Part shown: piece by piece, positions 53,505 through 64,000 of the stretch
Layout: every line of letters begins with the position of its first letter
Position numbering within the stretch: position 1 is the stretch's first letter
Assembly (NCBI GenBank): GCA_037974335.1
Contig: CM075760.1
Span: 64,380,360 to 64,444,359, forward strand
Direction: 5' to 3'
Length of the DNA stretch: 64,000 bases
Source of the DNA: Prionace glauca
Lineage: Eukaryota; Chordata; Chondrichthyes; Carcharhiniformes; Carcharhinidae
Translations under genes and position numbers: made by a program
Notes under the pieces: generated by a model
Seen by the model: only the letters and a program-made list of their open reading frames with translations
Database searches by the model: none
Told to the model about the DNA's origin: nothing

Positions 53505-55842
53505 AACCTTGCTCCTTTCCTGGCTGAATTCCAGCTCTTCATTCCTCCGGCAGCATCGCCACTAAAACTGAGTGTTTATCCATCCCCCTTTGCTATTCTC
53601 ACAGTTCCGAGTTTCTGGTGAAAGTTGCATCCAACTCACTGGAATTCGGTTAGTTTTGTACTTAACCACCGTTGCACTTGCCTTAAAGAGCGGGGGAGGC
53701 TCAATGTAATAATGAACCAATCCTACATTATTTATTTTCTTCATTGCCAATACGACATACAATAAGAATTAGTTCTGCCGGTGTCATTGAGGAGTGGCCC
53801 ACGGTACTTAATTCAGTTTGTACCTTTTTGGATGCATGTTACCGAAACTCTTTGCTGCCAAGCGTTCCAGCGCAATATAAACTTCAGTCTGATTGGTTTA
53901 AATATCTTCCATCTCAGCCTTCTGGTTACTGACCCCTGACAGTAGAAACAGTCTTTCCCAATCTGTTCTATTAAACGGCCCTTTCCCCTAGGTAGGAGAC
54001 ATGGCGTAGCCACTAAACATCAACAACACTGTGGACCTAAAATAGTCAAAATGACACCTTTAGAATTCTAAAAAAATGGCCATGCTGAATTAGGTTTTAC
54101 AAAAGGAAATTTGGGTCAGACATGTAAGGAACCCACTCACACCTTTACTTCGGATACTGTTGGCATCTCTGTGTCAGGTTCATTTTTTTCAGAGACCCTT
54201 ACATAGTTGATGCAAGACATCGACCTGTATAGGAAAACTCAGTCCTTTATTTTCAAGCAAGTACAAGCTCTTTGGAGGATCGTTTTCTAAGGCAGCACAG
54301 TATTCTGAGCTTAGCTGAGCAATATTACCTCGAACGGGAGGGAGTCTCTCCCTTTATAATCTTTTTGCAACAATTAGTCACGTGCACACAATATAACTTC
54401 ACCCAGATCACGCGCTTAGCAACAGGAAAAGTAAGTACAAATGCAGTGTGTGAATAAAAATATGACGACATACCCGCCCCCAGTTGCCATCGAACTGCAC
54501 GTCCACCATTTTCCCATAAAGCGAATGTTATCTCTTTCAACCAATGACAGCATTTAGCCAAGTCCAGTCTAGACTGATTTAATAAAACAAGAGTTTTGTT
54601 ATTTACAAGGCTAGGATGACAGTTCAGAATAGGTATGTACTGATATCAGCACAAGTTGTTTCAAGCGAGCTGCAGTTAATCACAGCTTTTTAGCCTTTGG
54701 AGACATTTTACTTTATCTTAAAGCAACCAGCTCTTTTTGCAATTTTGCAGGATCTCAGATTGCAAAACTTCTTTTTTCACAAATGGTCAATATCATAGGA
54801 GATTCATTGGATCTTAACCCCTTGACGTCTCATCGGTATCTGTGTCGCAATTAGTCGTCACTTTTGGTTGTTAGCAGAATGGTTGATGGTTCGAAAGCAT
54901 CCAGAGACGATGTTGTTTGGTTCACTCGACCAGTTGGTGACAAATGATGAACGCAGCATGTGCATGAAAAATGGGTCTGCTTCTCATCCTTGATCAGTCA
55001 ATCATAACTGCTGTTTCAGAGCGGCACACCAGGTCAGTGGCGTCTTTCTGTGCTGTAACTTTTCATTTACTGTTTGTACTTTCACAGTCATTCTATCGTC
55101 TTACAACACATTCTGCAAAGTTAATCTTCTCCTGTGTTCTGCTCCTGTGACCTCATGGAACTGAATAACTTTAGTGAGAAATTTTCTTGTTATTAGCCCG
55201 AGATTTGATGTCAGATCTTGGACATGTTTGTGTTGATGTATGACACCAACTGTGTGTTGATGTATGACACCAACTTTTCATTTCTTTCAACAGAGGAATT
55301 AAAGGGCAGTGAAAATAATCCATGATGTTACAGCTGGCGCCAACTGAACTTGCTGAAATAGGACAACAATAGGACAGTAAAAGGATTATTTTCTCCCCCA
55401 AAAGAGCAAATAGTAAGATAATGGAGTTCCTTCACTTCTCTATCTTTGAAACACTCGGGCTCTCCCTGCGCTTTTCAGTTCGAAGTGCTTGCTCGACAGC
55501 AGAATGCATTTAACAGTTAAAACATTGGCCATCAGTATAAACAAGAAAGGAGCAAATGGGTTGAAATATAGTGTACATTTTAAACTGCTCCACACACTGG
55601 TAAGTAGTTGACATCTTAATGTACATCACAGAATTAAGGATTATTGCAAAACCAATATTTCTAGTCATACAGAAGGTCCCAGAAGGACAGAGAATAGATT
55701 ACATTTGACTGATCAGTGCAAAGTAAAGATCAGTTTATCACTTAATATGGGCATAAATAGAAGCAAGTTACAGACACTATGGAGGGTTGAGAGGCAAAAG
55801 TGCTAGGCGGAATATTTATGGAATTGACCATTTCATTTTTGT
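53505..55842. other. Spacer; 5' end is tRNA-Lys flank, remainder unrecognised
   Basis: 53510-53660 is homologous to the Lys-tRNA 3' flank. Beyond it I see no gene, RNA or repeat family. A 26-base direct repeat ('gtgttgatgtatgacaccaac' and a little more) occurs at about 55231 and 55255. Confidence 0.45.
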
Positions 55843-58800
55843 TCATTTTTGAGCTAATTTATTAATTGCGTTCAGTGGGTATTTCACAGTGTTCCATAAC
55901 TGCTGTCTGAATTTCCTCTGAGTAACTGTATAAATGAATGTGTTCGTGCAGCAGCTCAAAAGTTGAAGCATGTTTCCACTTTCCTGCAGGATAAAGTTTG
56001 GGCTATAGAAACTGCTTGATTTCCTAATTTGGACATACAAGAAATTGATAACATATGTTAACCAGAGGAGGATGAAACTGCCAGATATTGAAAAGAGTAA
56101 AACAATGCATTTTTTTCGACTCTCCATCTCTGTGTCACGCTGATTCTCTGCATTGTTGTCACTACGGAGTTTTCTACGAGCTCTACTGACTACTAAAATG
56201 TGTCTGACAGTGAGGATGTTGAGCAACATGATCAGAAAGAATGGAACACATGGTGTTAAAAGTCTATCAAACCAGTCAAATGCTGCCCATACGGGTGAAA
56301 TATAAAATATAGCCTTTATATTGCAGTACCAGGCCACGTTATTAATTATATACAACGGCTCGTATGTGAAGCAGAAAGGAATGTTTTTCAAACAGCTCAG
56401 AGCACTGACCATACCTATCACCATTGCTGCTGTTTGCTCAGTGCAGTACCTTGTTTTCAGTTTCTGGCAACTAATGGCCACAAATCGATCAAAGGTGAAT
56501 GCAACAGTTAACCAGACTGAAGAGTCTCGGGATGAATAAATAAACATAGTACTGATGGTACATGTTATTGTCCTGGACAGGAAACTGTTTCTGAAATAGA
56601 TGCCACCTATTCTATTCAATATCACGGCGGTAATAATAACCAAAAGATCTGTCACTGCCATGAACACCAGATACCGAGTGATACATCTAGAGAGACCACA
56701 ACCTCCTCGGGACAGGGTCACAATAGCCACGATATTCACTGCAAAAAAAAGAGGAAAGTTACATATTATAATTCAATCGATAGCTTTAGTTAGGTTGCAT
56801 TCGATAAGATATTTGCAAGATGCCTTATTTTAAATATGTGCTTGCATTCGGCCCAGGTTCAATGAGTTAGGAACGTGTGGTACCAGAGAAAAGGTTGTGT
56901 GCTAACATGACAAAATATGAAATCCTCTGATCTGCTCATAACGAAAAGAAAGTTAACTTAATTCAAAATGGTTGTGAGAAAAAATCCATTCATATTACAA
57001 TAGTATTGCTTCGGATCAATGGAATTTGTCTTTCATCGATTTGAGAAAGAGGGATATCTTCTGAAATGAAGATATCGGTAGAACCACAAAATGACGTAAT
57101 CACAAATTACTCTGAAATACTATTATTCAGAACTCTGCCAATAGTTGTATCATGCTTTCAGTGTGCCACGAAACAAGTTAATACTAAGAACGAAAAATAA
57201 AGTGTAACTTTGCATTAGGATTCTGTGTCACCAGTGATAGAGAGTACAGATGCTTCAGCACTCCTCGTAATTTGAGAGGGAGATAGGATCATGTATCACT
57301 GTAACTAAATCACCTCTCATTCTGGGTCGCTCAAGAGACAACTGGACGTGGTCATGTAACATGTAACATGTAACGTGTTATGGGATTATAAATTGCCAGT
57401 TCAAAATTAGCTTTCGGGAACCTACAGATGCTCGGGTGAGAGTGGTCTGGAAATAAAGGGAGGTGAGGTCGGAATAAGCTTCTGATTTTTCAGTATCTGA
57501 TTGAGTCAGTGCGTCGATGTAAACTGTGGCCCTAACTCCTAAACAATATAATCATGGAAAGTGGCTGTAGACCAAGACAAGGTCTGCCACGTCAACCAAG
57601 TTGGTAAGATTCTGGCTTCTAATTACCAGGTGCCATTTCAACTCCCACATCAAAACTTGGGGAAACGTATCAAAACTGGTGACACCAGTGCAGTGCTAAG
57701 CCTTTGTCGCGAATGTCACCGCTAAGAGCAGATTTGAAACAAAGGTATTCCATGGTGGATGGAAGAAGGACAAGAATTATTTCTACGTAAAGCATTGCAG
57801 TCAATCATGGTGTCCCATCCATTTTCATCTCTCATTCGGCGTCACACAAGAACATGTGATTTGGTGGGAATCACATTGATGGGTTTAGCCATGCCACGTT
57901 TTCTACATTGCACTCGCCCCGAGAATTCAATGCTGAATTGGTCGCAAAGAATTTTGAGATGACCTTTGGTCTCGAACAGAGCTATATAAATTCCAATATG
58001 ACATTTTTTTTTTCATTTGACATGTGTGACTGTTTTGACAGACCTATCAAATAAGCCTCTCTTACTCACCATTTCACATAGTCCGGCTGTTTTTCATCTC
58101 CAAGTGCAGGTACATTTTTTTTGGAACTTTAACATTAAATCTGCTCCCATCCATCTTTAACCCACTGAATTTCAGATCCCACCAACGTTATGCATTAAGA
58201 ATGTTTTTGAAATGTTCCCAGTACTTTAAACATTTTCATAGGGTTTCCAGTTTGATATATAGCTATTAACTCCTGCCTTATTTTTTCCTCGTCTGAGAGA
58301 AACCTCCTCATCTAATGTAGACTCCTCAGGCATCTGAAGTCCTCTATCATTGTCTTTGAACGAGTGTGCTCGATAGCAACTGATTTGATAGATGACTGGA
58401 GACAACAAAATCAAAATTTCAAATGTTGGGCATAAGTGACGGTGGATGGTAGGAGAATGGGTTACTCTTTTTATAGTATTTGCAGTCGATAAATTACCAT
58501 GAAGTCATTTAGAAAAGTGGAAGCAGAACAAAATAAATATTGTGGATTGCATGAAGGTTAAAATATATTTCTAACCTGTGCAGCCCAATTAAAAGGAATG
58601 GCTAATTATTCACTTTGGTTTAACCATTATAATTATCAGCAGGATAGCACAATATGAATGAACTAATACATTGGTTGCATTAAGCCACAGCAATGCTGTT
58701 GACTGTCAACTTTCTTCACAAGTGGCCTAGGAAAGTGTATCAACATTTTGATAAGACAGCTCACCGCAAACTTCTCAAGGACAACAAGGAATGGACAATG

Positions 58801-60941
58801 AAGGATGATCCTTGTTCTCTCTCTTGCATGGACAATGAATGATGGACAGCCAGTGACATACATTTCCCACGAAAGATTTTTTTTTAGTGAATTATTTCTT
58901 GATAATTCATAGAACTGTTTCTTGATCTGAGTTGGTACCTGGGACATTGATGAAGTAACTGTCTGATGAAAGTGTATATGAGAAGACAGCATGGAAATTT
59001 AATCGAGTTGAACAATGAAGTCGAACAGCACCGCGTTATGATGCATGGAATTGATGACTTTTTTTTTCAACACCTACAAAGCGTGTATCAAAGGAACACC
59101 ATGTCGGTACAGCAGAAATTGTTTGAATCATCACCTGTACTGTTTCGACAGTTAGACAGTGAAGAAATTTGGAATACGAAGCATATCAATTCATCAACAA
59201 ATTATACATGACACATTTCATATTGGCATAGATTTCTCTTCTTCATGCTAAACAGACAATGAAGTAGAGAGATGCACCAATGATAACTTGAATTAACGGG
59301 AAAAAAATAATCATAGAAAGTTAATTAAGAACTCAGTTTAGCTGGAACAGTTTATCGAGAGGCACACACAGCAGATGAAAGAATGCCAGTTCGATTTTGA
59401 GGCGATCTCATAAACAGTGACAGTTAAATACGTAACTGAAACTCAATTCAGAACACTGGATTGAAATATGCAATTAGTTACAGAAATAAAAGTACTAAAA
59501 CATTCTAACGTCAACCTTTATGATTTCTCAGTTCCTTCAGACAGCGCAAAATGGAACTTGAACAGTTTATCAGGGTGGTTGGAGGGCAGAGATTAATTGA
59601 GTCAGAGTCATAGAGGTTTACAACATGGAACCAGGTCCGTCAGCCAAATTTGTCCATGCCACCCCTTCATTTTAAACCCTAAGCTAGTACCAATTGCTGG
59701 TGTTTGACCCATATTTCTCCATACCCATATACATGTAACTGTCGAAATGCTTGTTAAAATACAAAATTGGACCCGACTCTAATGTTACCTCTGGCAGCTT
59801 GTTCCAGACACTCACACTGTGTTGAAAGAATGCCGCTCTGGACCCTTTTGTACCTCTCCTCTCTCACCGAAACGTATGCCCTCCACTTTTAGACTCCCCT
59901 ACATTTCGGAAAATATATTGACTATCTCGCTGATCTGTGTCCCTCATTATTCTATAGGCTCCCATAAAATCATGGCTTAGCCCCCTACCCTTCACAGAAA
60001 AACAAGTCCCAGTATATCCAGCCTCTCCTTATAACTCAAAGCATCAACACCCTGTAGCATCATAGTAAATATTTTCTGCACTCTTTCTAGTTTAATAACA
60101 TCCTTTCCATAATAGGTTTCTAGGTCTTGATACGTTTAAAAGACTTCTATCAGGTCGATGTGAAAAGCAAAGTTCCACACACTGTCCCGCACCAATTCCC
60201 CCTTCCCCCACCCCTCACCAACTCCCTCCCGACCACACACACATATTCACTGACACACACAAACACACACACACACGCAGACACATTGCAGACACACTTA
60301 ACTTTCACATAAATTAACATATTAACATCAGTTGGTGTGAGCTGCCAATGGTGTCACTGAATGTCAGTTTACACAGCATGAATGTGATTTGAACTTTTAA
60401 GCCCGTCATCTTTCACTCTGTGTAATTGATCAGAAAAATATAATTCTTTTTGCCTGCTCGGTGATCGAAGAAGTTTGTGTCATTTGATGTCATTATTTAT
60501 ATAAGGTTAAAGTGTTAATTTCGGATCACCATCTTATCTTGATCCTAACATATTTTGTGAGGATTCACGAAGGAATAAAACGACATTACTTTTGGAATCT
60601 GTTTGTCTCATACTGATTGGGGTTGCCAGGCCCTTTGCAATTTGTAGCAAAATCCGTTATCACTGCATCTAAAACAATTGAAGGCACAGATAGCGATTCT
60701 GTGGGTGCAACAATAAAGGTGAGTTGGCAAACCAAAGAAATTTTTTTAAAAAACCATGAGGAATCAATAGAAAGTTAGTTCACCGAAAAAACAAACACTC
60801 CAAAAATGTCAATTTGAAAAATATATTCTGAGCGTTACAAAACTGCCTTTGCAAATACCTCTGTAACTTACCTGGAACCCCAATAGCTGCAAGGACAGGA
60901 TAGTAAATGGCAAATAATGGACCATTCGCTGGAGAATGCAT
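55843..60941 (-). CDS. GPR139-like class A GPCR, copy 4 (two exons)
   Basis: Predicted 321-residue seven-transmembrane receptor; ligand unknown. Exon 1 is 60941-60872 (starts MHSPANGPLFAIYYPVLAAI, ends GVP, GTAAGT donor). Exon 2 is 56738-55843 after a TTTTTTTTGCAG acceptor; the intron is 4.1 kb, phase 1. Motifs are VNIVAIVTLSRGGCGLSRC (TM1 to loop 1), MAVTDLLVIITAVI (TM2), VAFTFDRFVAIS (TM3, DRF for DRY), CVPFFLIMLLN (TM5), LLFSISGSFILLW (TM6, no CWxP) and CCTNTFIYTV (TM7, NTFIY for NPxxY). The whole exon 2 is open with no stop. The exon 1 frame is open further upstream. I chose the ATG matching the MH.PA.G..FA.YYP pattern shared with copy 3. This is the best candidate for a working gene on the minus strand. 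Confidence 0.88.
56740..59600. other. Intron of GPCR copy 4, 3' part, no features recognised
   Basis: A small tandem repeat of 'catgtaacatgtaac' occurs at 57353-57378. Otherwise AT-rich sequence with no exon-like or repeat-family match. Confidence 0.4.
59603..60160 (-). mobile_element. Old CR1-like LINE 3' fragment
   Basis: The plus strand shows the antisense of a CR1-type 3' end: 'tcatagaggtttacaacatgg', 'ctggcagcttgttccagacactcac', 'ctcattattctataggctc', 'tccagcctctccttataactcaaa'. It is decayed and lies inside the intron of GPCR copy 4. Confidence 0.75.
60200..60300 (+). repeat. CA-rich simple repeat
   Basis: Several (AC)n runs interrupted by other bases, within the copy 4 intron. Confidence 0.75.
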
Positions 60942-61005
60942 GTTCCACGTGAGCCTATTTAGTCGCGATTTTTCCAACGTGTGGCCTGTAGCAGAAACAA
61001 TCCCT

Positions 61006-61013
61006 GATTTATA
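61006..61013 (-). promoter_or_regulatory. Possible TATA box of GPCR copy 4
   Basis: TATAAATC on the minus strand, about 65-70 bases before the chosen ATG at 60941. Copy 1 has TATAAATA about 80-87 bases before its ATG, so a TATA-type promoter may be shared. Confidence 0.35.
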
Positions 61014-61019
61014 ATCCCC

Positions 61020-63249
61020 GATATCATTAGGGGGCACCGCTGTGGATTTTAGGTTATGGAAAACTGAACAAACAAGTCACTTGATGATGATGTTTGCTGA
61101 AATAGCTCATGCACAAACGGGTGGTGCAGGCATCGAGAGGGATATAACAGCTCTGCAACATATATTACAATTCAGCTACCAAGGTGAAACAGAGCTCTGA
61201 ATGTCTTAAGCATAGTTAAACTTAACTAGATAGTGATATAGATCCTGCAGCACAATCCACATTTCAATTGGACCTCAAGTGGTCCAGGCAAACCTTGTTC
61301 CACAAGAAGTTTGTCCCATCTTTTTTGATCATTGTAACCTGCCAAGAACCGAAGTCACTCTTGACTCATTCTGGATTTTCATTAAATAACAATACACTTT
61401 TTACTGCACACCAAACGATTCAATGTGTTCTCTTTGTGACAGATTTTTACAATATTCATTCTGCACGTCAATGCTCTGAAATCATTTATTTAGTTTTACT
61501 CAGATTTTTTTTTGCCAACGTCCTTTTGAAAGCCACGATTGGATCTTCAATCAGCACACGCTCAAGAATTCCAGATCTTAACTAATCACTGCAGATTTTT
61601 GCTTTATTCCTTTTCAGCCCAGATTCCTTACAATTTATCTAAACTAGCTGACATCGCTTTCTCAACCGTAATCTCAATGCAGTTACCCGTTCACTGGAAA
61701 CATCATGGTGTTCCATCTCTCCGTGAAAAGCTGCCTTTCCTTTTTTTGTCTTTTTTTTCGGACGAACCATTTCATCCATTATCGCAAGAGTTCCCCCCCC
61801 CCCCCTCCCACCGCCCTCTGCCGCCTCATTCCTGGAACCAATCAGGGAACTCTGCTCCACTTCTTAGGTATTTACATCCCTCCAAAAGTCCAATGTCCAG
61901 GTTTGGTGCCTAAACTGCAGTTATGGCCGAACCAATCTTTTGTGCAGCTTCACCATTACATGCGTGTTTTCATTTTTAATCTTTAACTGGCAAAATCTGG
62001 TATTCAGTAACGATTTTAACAACATGCCAAGCTACTGTGAACGTTTACTTCAAAACACCCAATCAGAATGGAAAGGACAGTTTGGCTAAAAATGTTTTTG
62101 ATTAATTTTCTATCAGTGCGTCACTGATGACCTTACATTACCGCTCTGCTTTTCTGACACCCCTACAAAAGGAAACATTTCGCTGTAAATTCGTTTTGGA
62201 ATTCAATTCAATTACCTTAAAATCCTTTATCAGTCACTGTACCACCGTGTGTTTACTGGAGTAAGCAGTCATCGCTGATTCACCAAATGCTGATCCGTAT
62301 TTTTCTTCTTAGTTCTGGTATCATCGTTAGGAATCACTTTCCACTTCTTCAGCCGCCTACCACAATACATTAGTTTATGTATGAAATCAATAGCAAGTAC
62401 GTTTACAACATTCCAAGTGTTCTCTCACCAAACTTGATAGAAATGTAACACAATGAGTCAGTTCACGTACTTTTCTTTAAGAATGAAAATGATATTTTGC
62501 TTCTGTTGTAATGGTCTTGTCAATCTGCGCATCGATTGTTAATTAACTGTTTTAATCTATCACTAAATGTGTTTTTTTTAATTGTATTACACACATCATT
62601 TCACATCGGTATTTTGTCTATGGAAGTTAACCCCTCCTATTTATTCAGACTGAAACAAGAGCATAAAAGACCCAAACAGTATGGAATCATCTTTCCACAG
62701 TCTTAAAGCTCTTGTAGTGTGGCGAAGATGATCCGGAAAGTAGAATTGCGTGAGTTGGTCTGACAACCAAACTCCTCTCCAGCAAATGCAAAGGATAGAA
62801 ACTAGAATATGTTGACATCATGGTACAGTTACCCAACGATAGTGTTTGAATAATTATTTCCAATACTTGGGTCAACCTCGCATTGCAACAAGTGGGATTA
62901 ATATTTTCCATTTGTGGCAAACAATTTAGATAAAGTGGAAAGAGTAGAGGCGGTGTATTTCCAGAAAGGATTTGGTATGTCTGCATAATCACGTGTCAGA
63001 ACTCATTCTGAATCTGTGACTTACATATTTGTTATGAGTGAAAAAAAAAGCAAACAGAAGACAAAAAAAACCTCTTATCAGGTTGGTGAGGTACAAGAAA
63101 TGGAGTGCCTCTGGCATCCCTGCCGGGACCTCAACTACGGGTGGAAATTGAGGGAGGTGGATATTCAGCAATATCTTCTTGTCCTCGTGCATTAGTCACT
63201 GAAATTAAGCACGCAGGTTCAAAGGTAGTAAAGTATGTTTAACTTCACA
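61020..63249. other. AT-rich spacer, possible old LINE remnant at 61580-61990
   Basis: 61880-61985 has weak minus-strand likeness to the LINE segment around 'LVRP.LEYC' ('ggtttggtgcctaaactgcagttatgg'). A C-run lies at 61793-61806. Nothing else was recognised. Confidence 0.35.
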
Positions 63250-63665
63250 GCGAGAGGGTTTGCGCACAGGATTAGGGATTTTTTTTTCTGTTATTGTATC
63301 GGGCGTTGTTGAGGCCACACCTGGGGTATTGTGTGCAGCACTAATATCCATATCTGGGGACGGATATCCTCAAAATGGACTAAGTACAGCGAAGTTTTAT
63401 CAGAGTGATTCCCTGAATGACAGGTCTGTTATACGAGGACAGACTAATTGGGTTAGATTATTATCGAAGTTTTGAAGAGTGAGAGGGGATTTCAATCAAA
63501 TTTACACAATTCTAATAGGTTCACACAAGGTAGATTCAGAAAGAATATTCCCAATGGCGGGGGAGTCCAGAGTTAGAGGTCATTGATTAAAGATAATGAC
63601 TACGTCTTTTGGAAGTGTGGTGAGAAGAATTGCTTCCCCAGAGTGTGGTGACTGTATGTAATTCA
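63250..63665 (+). mobile_element. Old CR1-like LINE 3' fragment
   Basis: Plus-strand order of a CR1-type C-terminal region: 'gttgaggccacacctggggtattgtgtgcag' (VEATPGVLCA), 'gactaattgggttagattattat', 'gaagagtgagaggggatttcaat', 'gaattgcttccccagagtgtggtg'. Many indels. Confidence 0.7.
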
Positions 63666-63687
63666 CTACCACACAACACTGATATTC

Positions 63688-64000
63688 ATAGAAACCCGTC
63701 AGTGCAGAAAGACTCCATTCGGCCCATCGAGTCTGCACAGACCACAATCCCACCGAGGCCCTATCCCCATATATTGTCAACTAATCCCTTAAGCTACACA
63801 ACCCAGGACACTAAGGAGCAATTTAGCATGGCCCATTAACCTAACCCGCACATCATTGGACTGTGGGAGGAAACCAGAACACCCAGAGGAAGCGCACGCG
63901 CACACACAGGGAGAATGGGCAAACTCCACACAGACAGCGACCCAAGAAGGGAATCGAACCCAGATCCCTGGAGCTGTGAAGCAGCAGTGCTAATCACTGT
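63688..64000 (-). mobile_element. tRNA-derived SINE, cut by the window end
   Basis: Minus orientation: the 3' part 'gaaacccgtcagtgcagaaagactccattcggcccatcgagtctgc', body 'ggactgtgggaggaaacc' and 'gggcaaactccacacagacag', B box 'gaatcgaaccc', and head 'gcagcagtgctaatcactgt' running off the window. A short CA-rich expansion (gcgcacgcgcacacaca) lies in the body. Confidence 0.88.

Noticed and set aside
60780-61037. 85-codon minus-strand frame as a stand-alone gene
   Set aside because: It is exon 1 of GPCR copy 4 read through the splice donor into the intron.

Overview
The window looks like nuclear DNA of a cartilaginous fish (shark or ray). The reasons are many copies of a tRNA-headed SINE of elasmobranch type, CR1-clade LINEs in every state of decay, Penelope-type tails, and receptor genes of the GPR139-like group, which I recall as expanded in sharks. 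The organism call is an inference. No bacterial operons, CRISPR arrays or rRNA genes were seen.

Layout. Positions 1-26.5 kb are a tRNA gene field. Good copies are Glu(CTC), Asn(GTT), Gly(CCC), Gln(CTG), Leu(AAG), Phe(GAA) and two Thr(TGT); weaker or broken copies are Lys, Glu, Pro, Gln(TTG), Val and Phe. The field grew by segmental duplication. A block of at least 5.6 kb (1-5617) with Thr, Lys and Glu genes recurs at 17778-23639. That block itself holds an older tandem duplication of about 4 kb period. Shorter units (one tRNA plus a few hundred bases of flank) recur elsewhere, some inverted, and a 0.5-kb-arm inverted repeat spans 9.7-12.3 kb.

From 15.9 to 61 kb four paralogous class A GPCR genes or pseudogenes are scattered. 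All share one design where both exons are seen: a short exon 1 ending '...GVP' inside TM1, a phase-1 intron, and one exon for the rest. Copy 1 (+, 15917-17477) and copy 4 (-, 60941-55843) are open and probably functional. Copy 2 (+, 33215-34089) has four in-frame stops. Copy 3 (-, 51998-48176) has both exons and a single in-frame stop.

Between and inside these genes lie LINEs and SINEs. The most complete is a 5.2-kb CR1 (-, about 39.65-44.84 kb). Its ORF1 carries a zinc-knuckle-like region, a coiled coil and an SGNH-esterase-like domain, and it has a 961-codon open ORF2 with endonuclease and reverse transcriptase. An 851-bp internal tandem duplication splits the 5' part of ORF2. Two SINEs (30.3 kb, 36.5 kb) are each interrupted by a 5'-truncated CR1 of the same subfamily. 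An internally deleted CR1 with tandem 5' UTR pieces sits in the intron of copy 3. A palindromic AT-rich repeat lies at 45.85-46.0 kb.

Most of the window is repeat or featureless spacer. I found no single new system. The points most worth a second look are the duplicating tRNA field with its copy-specific decay, the GPCR paralog set with varying TM7 motifs, and the CR1 structures.
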